Assembly (NCBI RefSeq): GCF_030316845.1
Contig: NZ_JASZYS010000020.1
Coordinates: 1 to 64,000, forward strand
Length of the DNA stretch: 64,000 nt
DNA from: Variovorax davisae
Lineage (GTDB): Bacteria > Pseudomonadota > Gammaproteobacteria > Burkholderiales > Burkholderiaceae_C
Direction: 5' to 3'
This document shows positions 44,106 through 52,574 of this stretch, one piece after another. The notes beneath the pieces are model-generated. The model had not been told where the DNA came from and searched no databases. It saw nothing but the letters and a program-made list of their open reading frames with translations. Position numbers and translations under genes: made by a program. Positions within the stretch are counted from its first letter, which is position 1, and each line of letters opens with the position of its first letter.

Positions 44106-44126
44106 GCTTGGTCCTGCGCCCCGAAC

Positions 44127-44651
44127 TTAGTTCACTGAAGCTTCGGAAACCCCACGGGCGCGACGAACCTGCTGGACGTAGTCGGTCAAGGAGGCGCGAA
44201 GTTCCTCTGGCTTCTGCATGCCGACCAACCGCAGGAGGGGATTCGTTTCATCGCGGGTTTCGAGGATGACGGTCCCGACCCCGGCCAAGCGCTCGAAGAA
44301 GGACTGGTGCAACGTGATGTTCTGAACCCTGAACACCTCCAGCGAGCCGGTATGCCGGCTCAGGATGCCCCATGACCAGACGATGCGTTCCCTGTCGTCG
44401 AAGCGATAGGACAAGAACATGAAATCCACCCAACGGTACACAGCACGGAAGGCAATGAGGCCCAGCGGGACAGCCAGGAAGACCCAATGCAGATCCCACG
44501 GCAGGGCGACGTAGGCCCAAACGACAGCGACGGCCATCAAGGCATAGCTGAGGTAGTGCCCAGCGTTGTAGGCCTGCGAGGGCTTCACATGCCCTTGAAC
44601 CTTGGCAGCAGCGGCCCTTTTGACCGGCGTGTATTCGATAACGGCATTCAT
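44127..44651 (-). CDS. Bacterial PH-domain membrane protein
   Basis: A 174-aa protein from the ATG at 44651 (GGGGGA upstream). Two membrane segments (about 30-70) are followed by a bacterial pleckstrin-homology (bPH2/YdbS-like) domain with YRFDDRERIVWSWGILSRH and later VQNITLHQSFFERL, ending in TVILET. Such proteins are membrane-associated with no established enzyme activity. The gene faces away from the origin; its upstream region carries the 12-bp repeats. Confidence 0.75.
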   Translation of the reverse strand: MNAVIEYTPVKRAAAAKVQGHVKPSQAYNAGHYLSYALMAVAVVWAYVALPWDLHWVFLAVPLGLIAFRAVYRWVDFMFLSYRFDDRERIVWSWGILSRHTGSLEVFRVQNITLHQSFFERLAGVGTVILETRDETNPLLRLVGMQKPEELRASLTDYVQQVRRARGVSEASVN

Positions 44652-44676
44652 CTGATCCCCCTGATCGTCTGTATTA

Positions 44677-44737
44677 AGTTGTCTATTCGGTTTCATTTTA
44701 AGTTGTTTTCACTCGATTGACAACCGATTTCTGTTGT
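44677..44737 (+). promoter_or_regulatory. 12-bp repeat array upstream of PH-domain gene
   Basis: Units start at 44677 (AGTTG), 44689 (GGTTT) and 44701 (AGTTG), exactly 12 apart. They are followed by looser units and by GACAAC-N8-GTTGTC (44718-44737), matching the end of the 35821 array. It overlaps the promoter region of the leftward PH-domain gene. Confidence 0.65.
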
Positions 44738-44930
44738 CACTTTCCATCGATTGCCGGTGTCCTGGCAGCGGCTCACCATCCCTAGCCTCGGATCGCTCGT
44801 GCAGCGGCTGAACGGTGTTCAAGCCCCCACCCCACCAACCAAACCCAAACAAGGCCCCAGCCCTCGATTCTGCCCCTTCCTGCACCTTCCCAAAACCGAA
44901 GAGTCAACCCACCAACTGCAAAACAGATTG

Positions 44931-45023
44931 AGCGGGGGGCCCGCGCGACGGCGCGGGGGCGCAGCCCGGGGTCTGGGGCGGAGCCCCTGCCTGGGAAGCG
45001 TCAGCAGACGCTGGCGGGGACCG
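44931..45023 (+). repeat. About 90-bp GC-rich repeat, copy B
   Basis: A near-identical direct copy of 35974-36066, about 190 bases right of a repeat array, whereas copy A is about 90 bases right of its array. It lies in the upstream part of the origin region. Confidence 0.75.
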
Positions 45024-45087
45024 CATCAACGCATCGTCCGTCCTGGCCGTGTTGAGCCCTTTGTCGTCTCGTGTTGGGGTTGTGCTT

Positions 45088-45225
45088 GTCCCCTCTGGGG
45101 ACTGGATGAGGGTGAGCGCGCAGCGCGAGGGCCGCAGGCCCTGGGGGATGCCGGGTGGGAGCGCGAAGCGCGGGCGGAGGCCGAAGGCCGGAGGAGCCGG
45201 CGGGGGGGAGCGAAGCGGACCCCCA
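45088..45225. repeat. Cluster of short hairpins with GCAG/GAAG loops upstream of oriV
   Basis: Consecutive small palindromes: GTCCCC-TCT-GGGGAC (45088-45102), GCGCGCAGCGCG (45116-45127), GGGCCGCAGGCCC (45129-45141), GCGCGAAGCGCG (45161-45172) and GGCCGAAGGCC (45179-45189). A run GGGGGGG...CCCCC follows. No gene is supported here. They could fold as a chain of RNA hairpins or as single-strand structures near the origin. Confidence 0.5.
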
Positions 45226-45269
45226 AGAGGCGGAGAGCACCCCTTCGCTGTCGATCGCGCGCGCCCGCG

Positions 45270-45599
45270 AAGTTTCTTTATATTGTTTCTTCTGTTTCTA
45301 CCGCTTCGGCCGGATCGTCGAAATCGGGCTGCAGGCCGCATGGCGCCTACGTTTCGACTGTGGATAAGTTTTCGTCTATTCGGACATCCACCGGTGCCAT
45401 TCGGACACGTTGACGGGTCAGTCGGACATCGACCGGTGGATATCCACAGATGGAGTCGGACAACGACCGGTGCTTATCCACAAAGGCCGATCAAGGGGCG
45501 CATATGCCCGTATTCGGCCATTGACACCATGGCGTCCGAATCAGACAATAGTCGGACATCATCCTCATGATGTACGACTAACCCGGTAAATGTCCGAAT
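45270..45599 (+). other. oriV: Replication origin (oriV) with AT-rich element, DnaA boxes and iterons
   Basis: A pyrimidine-rich AT stretch (45272-45300) stands out in GC-rich sequence and may be the unwinding element. Perfect DnaA boxes are TGTGGATAA (45359-45367) and TTATCCACA (45474-45482), with a close match TATCCACA at 45441. Short iterons TCGGACAnC start near 45380, 45401, 45422 and 45457. A long iteron ACGACTAACCCGGTAAATGTCCGAAT ends on the rep start codon. This is the layout of an iteron-controlled theta origin. Confidence 0.8.
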
Positions 45600-46425
45600 G
45601 ACCTCGCTCTCTGATCTTTCTGTCATCCCTCCCGAGCATCCAGACCGCCACGTCTCGATGAGCAACCGGCTCGCCCGGGCAGCGCAGGGCCTTAACTTAG
45701 CGGAAAAGCGCATGGTGGCCTTGGCCTTGGCCAATACGGACTCGGTCCCGATGAAGGGGCTGGCTCTCGCGACAAATGCCGGCTGGAAGGCCAAGGTCAA
45801 CGCCCTTGAATACTCGGAAACCTTTGGCGTCCACCCCACAACGGCCTACGAGCAACTCAAGGCCGCGGCTGAGAACCTGTTCGAGCGCTATTTCCGCTAT
45901 CAGGTCAAAGGCCGACGCGGGGAAGCGGAGGAGAAAAAATTCCGGTGGGTGTCAGGATCTGTCTATGCGCCGGGCGAGGGCTTCGTCGAGATCAACTTCA
46001 GTCCTGAGATCGCGCCACATCTGCTGGGGCTGAGAAAACAGTTCACAACGTACAAGCTGAGCCATGCAGCCGCATTCGACAGCGTCTATGCCTGGCGGCT
46101 CTTCGAGCTGCTGAAGTCCTGGCAGAACACTGGCCTCTATGCCACGGACATCGAGGCGTTTTGGGAAGCCATGCAAGCGCCCCCGAGTTGCCGCAAGGAC
46201 TTCAAAGCGCTGCGCCTCAGAGTGATAGAGCCGGCCGTCGAATCCATCACGGCAAAAGCTGAGATGGTGATCGACTGGAAGCCGGTTCGAGCCGGCAGCC
46301 GCCGCGTGTCGGGACTCGAATTCCGTTTTGCAAAGGATCCGCAGGGGCGTCTAGATATCGGCGGGGAGGACCTGTCCGAGGAGGATTCCGATGCATTCGG
46401 ACATCAAGGATCGACGTCCGACTGA
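45598..46425 (+). CDS. rep: Rep_3-family plasmid replication initiator
   Basis: A 275-aa protein with the two winged-helix layout of Rep_3 initiators: NRLARAAQGLNLAEKRMVALAL near 22-45, then KFRWVSGSVYAPGEGFVEINF (about 115-135) and YKLSHAAAFDSVYAWRLFELL (about 152-172). It would bind the flanking iterons, open the origin and repress its own promoter, since one iteron covers its start codon. Ribosome-site match at 45598 is poor; an in-frame ATG at 45658 would remove residues before the first domain. Related to RepE/pi-type initiators. Confidence 0.88.
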   Translation: MTSLSDLSVIPPEHPDRHVSMSNRLARAAQGLNLAEKRMVALALANTDSVPMKGLALATNAGWKAKVNALEYSETFGVHPTTAYEQLKAAAENLFERYFRYQVKGRRGEAEEKKFRWVSGSVYAPGEGFVEINFSPEIAPHLLGLRKQFTTYKLSHAAAFDSVYAWRLFELLKSWQNTGLYATDIEAFWEAMQAPPSCRKDFKALRLRVIEPAVESITAKAEMVIDWKPVRAGSRRVSGLEFRFAKDPQGRLDIGGEDLSEEDSDAFGHQGSTSD

Positions 46426-46772
46426 CCCGGCATCCGTCCGAATAGTCCAGCATGGCGCAGCGCGGCGCCTTCCACGCTGGGCAATCCTGACCTGGTGGAG
46501 GTGGCCGATTCCGACGATTTTGTGTCCGAGTTCGCTGATCTAGCCCCTGTAGCGCCAAATGAATCAGACGCCGTCCCCTTGGCGTCCGACTAACCCGGTA
46601 AGTGTCCGAATAGCTTCACTCGATACCGGACGCCACTCCTACGGCGTCCGACTAACCCGGTATATGTCCGAATAGCCCTGCAAGTCTCGGACATCGACCC
46701 CATCGAGTCCGACTAACCCGGTAAATGTCCGAATGGCTCGAACCAGCCGCAAGCACCGGTATTTGTCCGAAT
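46416..46772 (+). repeat. Iteron array downstream of rep
   Basis: 28-base iterons GTCCGACTAACCCGGTAAnTGTCCGAAT lie at 46416-46443 (degenerate), 46584-46611, 46646-46673 and 46707-46734, the last three spaced 61-62 bases; a partial one is at 46755-46772. They match the iteron over the rep start. Short inverse copies CGGACATC lie between them. They probably set copy number by handcuffing or titration. Only a tiny frame (about 30 codons near 46500) could be coding and I do not call it. Confidence 0.82.
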
Positions 46773-47260
46773 AGGTCTGGCCGCCCTGCTCTCGTTCCAC
46801 GTCTGTTTTCAGCAATGTGTTCGTCAGAAATCGGCTCCAAGACCTTGAGCTAAACCGAGGCCGGGATTCCTGATGGATCACTTTTGTGGTGGGGTCAAAT
46901 GTCGCTCGCGCACATTGTGTGCGTGGGCCTCGCACAGGTGGACGAGGCTTCGGTTTGGGCGACTGGTGCAGCTACCGCGATAAGAAGAGGTATCGCGATA
47001 GCACTGATTTCAGAGAGGGTCTTCGATGGCTATGCTGAGCTGGCAAGCCCCTTGGAGGGGGTGCAAGCGGCGTGGAACATGCGCGTGCGCTGTCGGACGT
47101 CATGCGGGTGGACGGGGACGATCGATGCCCGCTATCGCGCCCCTTGTACAGTCGGAATGGGCCCGTTGCAGTCCGGCACCCCTGGCACGGAGGCTTGAAG
47201 GACAACACCCCATGGTTGTCTGCGGTCCAAATCCTGCTCAATTGCAGGCGTCAGGACAGC
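46773..47260. other. Backbone/accessory junction, no clear gene
   Basis: About 490 bases without a supported gene. Segment 46806-46853 resembles 58611-58658; both share the 14 bases TTTTCAGCAATGTG and in the leftward direction encode DHIAENRR- or EHIAENRR-type residues, so both may be remnants of one gene family. The iteron array ends at the left side, so plasmid backbone probably stops here. Confidence 0.4.
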
Positions 47261-47921
47261 TCATCCGTTCGAGCCTCCACGATCACCAATGACCAAGGAG
47301 CTTGCTAAACCTATGCGAATCGCCTCGGCCGTCGTGCGGGCCTCAAGCTTCACCAAGATGGCAGCTCGATGCATCTTGACTGTCCTCTCAAAAATCCCGA
47401 GTTCGAGGGCAATCTGCTTGTTGCGATAACCGTCCAGTAAGCGATCGAGCACTTGCCGTTTGCCGTGGTGAGAGCGAAGCGACGAGGCGTGCCGCATTTT
47501 GCGCCTGCAGGCTCGATGGCAGTTGGGCTTGTTTCGACACGTCCATCTGCGACCCGATGAAGAAATGAACTTCACCATCCGGCGCGCGAACCGGCGCGAT
47601 CATCACGGCGTTACGGAACGGGCTCCCATCCTTCCGGTAGTTCACAACCTCTGTCAGCAAGGGCTGCGCATTCGTGACCGCTTCCCGAAGCGAAGCCCGA
47701 CTGCGAGCGCTTGTGGCGGTTCCTGCCAGGAAGCGACAGTTCCGACCCAGAACGTCTGCCTGGTCATATCCGGTCAACTCGCAAAAGGCATCGTTGACGC
47801 AGACGATCGGATTGTCAGTTTGCCGTGGATCGGTGAGGACGGTCGCTATGGGCGAAATGACGATCGAACTGCTGAGGGCGGCCTCTAGGCTGTTGCCTGC
47901 AATCCTAGGAGGAGCGTTCAT
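47261..47921 (-). pseudogene. LOV-domain LuxR-type photoreceptor/regulator, frameshifted
   Basis: From the ATG at 47921 the protein has a PAS/LOV core: NPIVCVNDAFCELTGY (residues 37-52), GRNCRFLAG with photo-adduct Cys C62, then YRKDGSPFRN and FIGSQMDVS. The frame then fails: one extra A in the AAA at about 47459-47461 (TTT on +) shifts it. In the next frame a LuxR helix-turn-helix follows (QVLDRLLDGYRNKQIALELG, then ERTVKMHRAAI) to a stop at 47261. The intact product, about 220 aa, would be a blue-light-responsive LOV-HTH regulator. It is either inactivated or affected by a homopolymer sequencing error. Confidence 0.75.
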
Positions 47922-48140
47922 CGATGAAGTCTCAGATTTTGTTCGTGCCCGGGCCGCGAATCCGGCGCACGGACATGGCCTAAAGGCCGTATTGCCGCGC
48001 AGAGCGCCGGATCCTAAAGTAGGGTTAAAGCCGCTCCAGCTGTAGGGGTGAGCGGGCCCGGGCGGTGTGTCGAACGCCGTAGTTTCGGCGTGAGCAGAGG
48101 CATGTCGCCGAGGGTCGCCTGGCGGAGAAAGGAAGGGCGC

Positions 48141-49016
48141 GTGACACAAGGAAACTGGCCTGCTCGACGGTCGCCCTCCAAGCATTGGTGCGAGGCCCCG
48201 ATACGGCGTGCCGTGACTTGCCGGCAGGTGCCGGCCGTTGGTGCAGCGCTGATCTTGACTGTATTCGGCCTAGACGTCGCATGCGCGCAAAGCGATGCGG
48301 ACTTGGCCAAAAAGCTGTCCAACCCGGTCGCCGCGCTCATCAGCGTGCCTCTGCAATACAACTACGACCATCACATCGGACCCGACGACGGGCACAAGAG
48401 CTACCTCAATTTTCAACCCGTCGTCCCGATCAGCTTAAACGCCGACTGGAACGTGATCAGCCGCACAATCGTGCCGATCATCAGCCAGCACAACGTGGTG
48501 CCTGGATCGAGCCAGAGCGGCTTTGGCGACATCACGCAGAGCCTCTTCTTCTCGCCCAAGGAGCCCACCGCGGGCGGCTTGATCTGGGGCATCGGCCCCG
48601 TGTTCCTGCTGCCGACCGGGACCGAGTCTCAGCTGAGCGCTCGCAAGTGGGGCGCCGGCCCGACCGGTGTCGTTCTCAAGCAGGATGGGCCCTGGACCTA
48701 CGGCTTGCTGGCGAACCATATCTGGGGCGCGGGAGGCGTCAGCACGCGCCCGGATGTCAGTAGCACCTTCCTGCAGCCCTTTCTTTCGTACACGACCAAG
48801 GACGCCTGGACCTATTCGCTCAATACCGAATCCACCTACGACTGGAAGAACAAGCAGTGGCAGGTGCCCATCAACCTGCTGGTCACCAAGCTTATGAAGT
48901 TTGGAGATCAGCCGGTCAGCATCGGCGGCGGGTTGCGGTACTGGGCTGAAAGCACGGAAGTTGGCCCGCACGACCTGGGTGTTCGGCTTGTCGTCACCTT
49001 CCTATTTCCGAAGTAA
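48141..49016 (+). CDS. Predicted outer-membrane beta-barrel/transporter-like protein
   Basis: About 291 aa from a GTG at 48141 preceded by GGAAGG; upstream ATG/GTG codons give an Arg-rich extension. A signal sequence ends near DVACAQ (about residue 48, long for a signal peptide, so a start nearer 48220 is possible). The mature part has alternating aromatic beta strands, GFGDITQSLFFSP and a C-terminal LVVTFLFPK, typical of a barrel. Similar proteins are annotated as transporters or neuromedin-U-like. It precedes the DUF1254 gene by 235 bases on the same strand. Confidence 0.6.
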   Translation: MTQGNWPARRSPSKHWCEAPIRRAVTCRQVPAVGAALILTVFGLDVACAQSDADLAKKLSNPVAALISVPLQYNYDHHIGPDDGHKSYLNFQPVVPISLNADWNVISRTIVPIISQHNVVPGSSQSGFGDITQSLFFSPKEPTAGGLIWGIGPVFLLPTGTESQLSARKWGAGPTGVVLKQDGPWTYGLLANHIWGAGGVSTRPDVSSTFLQPFLSYTTKDAWTYSLNTESTYDWKNKQWQVPINLLVTKLMKFGDQPVSIGGGLRYWAESTEVGPHDLGVRLVVTFLFPK

Positions 49017-49250
49017 CTCGCGATGTCGAATCCCCCCGCGTGCCGTGTCGTGTCGTTACTCGGTTTGCTCGTCGGGCTTGCGGTAGCGATCGTTCGCAAC
49101 ATCTTTGAAGCCAGCAGGCGCGGCCGGATCGGTCAGAACTGGATGAGGAGCGAACTCGTAGCTCCTAAGGGCATGCTCCGACGGGCGAAGACACGTTTCA
49201 ACAAGCGAGAGAGTGCTTCGCTTGCCTGTTCGTCAGAAAGGCAGTGTCAA

Positions 49251-50753
49251 ATGAAGGAATTCAGCATTCGCGTGGCAGTTCTAGCGGCGGCGATCGTCGT
49301 CGTCGAAGCCCCTGTGGCAACGGCCCAATCTCGGGAAACCGCCGCCGCGGTGAGTTCCAGACCCGCGATCTCGCCGCCATCCGCAGCTCCGATTCAGGGC
49401 ACGCCTGAAGGCACGACCATGCCTCTGGACTACGCGCGCCTGCTGGGTCGCTTCATCTACGTGTGGGCCTGGCCCATGGCCAATACGCACGCCCGCATAG
49501 CGGCGATGGAGCAGGTGCCTGAGCCGGGCCTGCAGGGCGGCATTCTCCCGGTGGCGCCGATCAACAGCCTGTCGATGCTCACCGACTACATCGATCCCGC
49601 TCAACGTTTCGTGGCTGCGCCCAACCAGGACGTGGTCTATGGCCTGTCGGCATTGCGCCTGGACAAGGAAGCGGTGGTGGTGCAGGTGCCCGACTTCGGC
49701 TCGCGCTTCTGGGTGTTTCAGATGGCCGACCAGCGCACCGATGGCTTCGGGCGGCTGGGCAAGATGTATGGCAGCAAGCCCGGCTTCTACCTGCTGGTGG
49801 GGCCGGACTGGAAGGGCAACGTGCCCAAGGGCATCACGGCGGTCTTCCGATCGCCGACCAAAGGCGCTTTCGTGTTCCCGCGCGTGTTCCAGGACGACAC
49901 GCCGGAGGACAAGGCAGCAGTGCAACCGCTCATCAATCGGATCGGCGTGTATCCGATCTCGCAGTTCGACGGGAAGATAAAGGTGCGCGACTGGAGCAAG
50001 TCGCGCAAGTTCCCGGCGGCGGCCGGCGGCTCGGGCGAGGCCGTGTGGGTCAACCCTGAAACCTTCTTCGAGCTGCTGCCCACGCTGCTGGACGAAGTGC
50101 CGCCGCAGGCGGGCGAAGAGGCCATCTACACGCAGGCGCGTAGTCTTGTGGCGGCCGCCAAGCGCGACCCGGCCGTGGCGACGGCGCTGAAGGAGGCGGC
50201 CTCGCAAACCGAGCAGGAACTGCTCAAGAGCCAACTCTTCGAATGGCGCAACCAGGGTCTGCGCCTGCCCACGGGCTGGACCATGCAGACCAATGCCGCG
50301 CAGTGGGGCGCGGACTACCTCACGCGCGTGTCGGCGGCCAAGGCCAACATCTTCTCCAATGCGCCGAACGAGACCATGTACCTCGCATTGGACCTGGGCC
50401 CGGATGGCCAGCGCCTGAGCGGTGCCAACGACTACACGCTGACTTTCCCCGCAGGCGCGGTTCCGCCTGTGAAGGGCTTCTGGTCTCTGACCATGTACAA
50501 CAAAGAGCATTTCTTTGAGCCCAACGAGATCAACCGCTTCTCGATCGGCACGAAGAACAAGGACTTGAAGTACGCAGCGAACGGTTCGCTCACCCTCTAC
50601 CTCTCGCACGACAAGCCGCGCGAGGCAGAGAAGGTGGCCAACTGGCTGCCTGCCCCGGCGGGCGAGTTTTCCGTCTACATCCGCGCATACTGGCCGGACC
50701 CGGCCATCGTGAATAGGCAGTGGTCCCCACCAGCAGTGGTCAGGGAGCGCTGA
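49251..50753 (+). CDS. DUF1254/DUF1214 exported protein
   Basis: A 500-aa protein from the ATG at 49251; upstream in-frame sequence lacks protein-like composition. The signal peptide ends near VATAQ. The N-terminal DUF1254 domain has YVWAWPMANTHAR and PNQDVVYGLSAL, and the C-terminal DUF1214 domain has FWSLTMYNKEHFFEPN and LTLYLSHDKP. The family is widespread in soil proteobacteria with no settled biochemical role. It is probably co-transcribed with the preceding barrel protein. A long opposite-strand frame is a shadow. Confidence 0.85.
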   Translation: MKEFSIRVAVLAAAIVVVEAPVATAQSRETAAAVSSRPAISPPSAAPIQGTPEGTTMPLDYARLLGRFIYVWAWPMANTHARIAAMEQVPEPGLQGGILPVAPINSLSMLTDYIDPAQRFVAAPNQDVVYGLSALRLDKEAVVVQVPDFGSRFWVFQMADQRTDGFGRLGKMYGSKPGFYLLVGPDWKGNVPKGITAVFRSPTKGAFVFPRVFQDDTPEDKAAVQPLINRIGVYPISQFDGKIKVRDWSKSRKFPAAAGGSGEAVWVNPETFFELLPTLLDEVPPQAGEEAIYTQARSLVAAAKRDPAVATALKEAASQTEQELLKSQLFEWRNQGLRLPTGWTMQTNAAQWGADYLTRVSAAKANIFSNAPNETMYLALDLGPDGQRLSGANDYTLTFPAGAVPPVKGFWSLTMYNKEHFFEPNEINRFSIGTKNKDLKYAANGSLTLYLSHDKPREAEKVANWLPAPAGEFSVYIRAYWPDPAIVNRQWSPPAVVRER

Positions 50754-51024
50754 GGCCCAGCTGGTGAGCAGCACAATCTGCGGAAGCCGGTCGCCATGAA
50801 GGTCCGGTTCGGAGCGACGCAGAAGTCGGCTTAGGGCCGGCCCGTAGCGGACCCCCGCATACCTGTTCGGCAACGGCGGGACATGACAAGCTGGGCAGTG
50901 CCGCAGCGGCGTCGAAGTAGAAAAGAAATGACCGCTTTACCAGGTTGAGCGGTCATCCAGATCACTCGACCCAAGGGCGGCTCATGGCCGGCAGGAGCCG
51001 GCTGCGTGCGTGCGGCAACGCTCG
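50754..51024. other. Intergenic stretch, no gene seen
   Basis: About 270 bases between convergent genes. AGAAAAGAAATGACCGCTTTACCAGGTTGAGCGGTCATC contains GACCGCT...AGCGGTC (50930-50955), a possible terminator for the DUF1254 gene. Confidence 0.45.
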
Positions 51025-51282
51025 TCAGGACAGGTGCTTGCCAACAAGACCCGACATTTCGAACATCGTCACCTCGGGTTTGCCCATCACCGCTTGAAGG
51101 TTGGCATCACAAAGGATATTGCGCTTGTTCGCCGGGTTTTGGAGGTTGTTCAGCTTGATGTAGTCCCACAGCAGCTTGGTGACCTCGGTTCGAGGCTGGG
51201 GTGCGGAGCCAATGACGGCTGCGAGCTCGACGCTGGGTGTCAGGGGGCGCGTGAACGCCGTTTGCTTCTTGGCAGTGGTCAT
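51025..51282 (-). CDS. SWIB/MDM2-domain protein
   Basis: An 85-aa protein, essentially a single SWIB domain: TEVTKLLWDYIKLNNLQNP (about 32-50) and NKRNILCDANLQAVMGK (52-68). The domain is eukaryotic-like, known from chromatin-remodelling complexes and chlamydial topoisomerase, and also occurs as a stand-alone protein in beta-proteobacteria. DNA- or protein-binding function unknown. GAGACAAAC precedes the ATG. Confidence 0.85.
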   Translation of the reverse strand: MTTAKKQTAFTRPLTPSVELAAVIGSAPQPRTEVTKLLWDYIKLNNLQNPANKRNILCDANLQAVMGKPEVTMFEMSGLVGKHLS

Positions 51283-51389
51283 GTTTGTCTCGGCAAAGCG
51301 GTGAATTCTACGAACGCCCCAAAAAAGGTTTCGCTGGGCGCCGGCGCCGAAAGGCCGTTGTGGCCGGATTCAGACCTGGCCGGATCCAT

Positions 51390-51614
51390 CTAGGCGGCGG
51401 GCCCGAACAACTCGCGGGCAACCTCGATGGGGTCGCGCGTGCCTTCTTTTTCGTGAAGCTCGGCCGCCACCTCGAGGACGCTCTGGTCCTCGGCGAGTCC
51501 CTCGGCCAGGCGCACCCATTCCTGGTGGAACAGGTGGATCCACGCCTGGCGCGGGTTCAGCGTGATGCCGTGGCGAACGATCGGCGGATTGGGTTCCCAC
51601 ATGACCGCCAGCAT
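51390..51614 (-). CDS. Small hypothetical protein, about 74 aa
   Basis: A soluble 74-aa protein (MLAVMWEPNPP start; the ATG at 51602 is an alternative). It ends with an acidic helical region (VLEVAAELHEKEG and PIEVARELFG). Short AAGG precedes the start. I do not recognise the family. It is read leftward, as is the SWIB gene 108 bases downstream. Confidence 0.45.
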   Translation of the reverse strand: MLAVMWEPNPPIVRHGITLNPRQAWIHLFHQEWVRLAEGLAEDQSVLEVAAELHEKEGTRDPIEVARELFGPAA

Positions 51615-51779
51615 AGCCTTAGGAAGCAAACTTCAAGCACGGTGAGCGTCGACATCAAGGCGCGACCACATTTGCGCAAAAACCGCGAACACATTTCTGC
51701 CCATGGACGTTCCAGATTTTTATTTATGAAAAATAGAATGGATGAGAATAGGGATTGTCAAGAAAAGGAGTTCGCCTAG

Positions 51780-51808
51780 AATCCTTAACGTCAATCTAAA
51801 CGGCAACC
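51780..51808 (-). promoter_or_regulatory. 12-bp repeat array upstream of the recombinase operon
   Basis: Units start at 51780 (AATCC), 51792 (CAATC) and 51804 (CAACC), exactly 12 apart, ending 12 bases before the ATG at 51820 and next to its AAGGAG site. The AGAATCCTTA start is shared with the 4423 array. It ties the 51.8-56.3 kb operon to the plasmid regulon. Confidence 0.65.
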
Positions 51809-51819
51809 TAAGGAGCGCT

Positions 51820-52224
51820 ATGCGGACCATCTCAATCCAAGGCTTCGACTTCAAGTCGCAGAGCTACCCATTCAACACTGCGCCGCTCGACGGCAAGACG
51901 GCCCTGGTTTTCGTCGCTGACGATCTGGGAAAAACCAGCATCACAAACCTCATCGAGGATCTAACGACGAAGGTCCATGCGAAGTTCTTGAAAGACACTT
52001 TGCCCCAAGGCATCCGGGTCTTCGAGCACTACCCGAAGCACCTCGACCCGCTGATCGAATGGCAAGAAGTGACCTTCGAAGCTGGCCCGATCCACCCGAA
52101 GCGCTCCTGGCTGCAGAAGGTGTTCAGGGCGAACAAGGACCCGATTGGATGGTTGTTCGTCAACCCGCGCTGGAGTCCGGTTTCGCCGGCGCTGCAGGCC
52201 CGGCTGAAAGCAGCTCTCGTCTAA
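51820..52224 (+). CDS. Hypothetical protein, 134 aa
   Basis: A 134-aa soluble protein from the ATG at 51820 (AAGGAG 8 bases upstream; an earlier frame start at 51742 is less likely). It has mixed alpha/beta composition with ALVFVADDLGKTSITNLI near the start and a Trp/Pro-rich C-terminus. No recognised family. It is first in a rightward run leading to the recombinase gene. Confidence 0.6.
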   Translation: MRTISIQGFDFKSQSYPFNTAPLDGKTALVFVADDLGKTSITNLIEDLTTKVHAKFLKDTLPQGIRVFEHYPKHLDPLIEWQEVTFEAGPIHPKRSWLQKVFRANKDPIGWLFVNPRWSPVSPALQARLKAALV

Positions 52225-52347
52225 CCCCCGACCAGCTCGAGGCCCTACGATCTGCTGCCCCGGCCCCCCTGCCAGGGCTTTAGCTCAACCCGAATCGACC
52301 ATGAACCGGACCCTTAAATCCATCCTCGTTACAGCCGTGGTGTTCCC

Positions 52348-52557
52348 ATGATGCTCTTCTGCAGGTTCGACAACGGCAAGCAAACCGGCCTCGATGCTGC
52401 GGACATCGATGAACTCATCGGGTACGTCAAAGGCCTGGACGCCGCAGCGCGCTGTCTTGGCGCAATGGTCTGGGTTGCAGGGAGCCTGCCCGCCGAGGCG
52501 GGCATCGACAACGACTCGTGGCTCACGCCGGAGAACTGGCTCGAAGCCAATACCTGA
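52348..52557 (+). CDS. Small hypothetical protein, 69 aa
   Basis: An acidic 69-aa protein (LDAADIDELIGYVKGLDAA, then two Trp-containing blocks). No family recognised and the ribosome site is weak. It keeps the orientation of its neighbours and ends 17 bases before the next ATG. Confidence 0.5.
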   Translation: MMLFCRFDNGKQTGLDAADIDELIGYVKGLDAAARCLGAMVWVAGSLPAEAGIDNDSWLTPENWLEANT

Positions 52558-52574
52558 GGATCTAGGGAAAAAGA

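Noticed and set aside
49281..50873. A 530-codon open frame on the minus strand opposite the DUF1254 gene
   Set aside because: It is a GC-rich shadow: Arg/His/Gly-rich composition, no motif, and fully opposite a recognised family protein.
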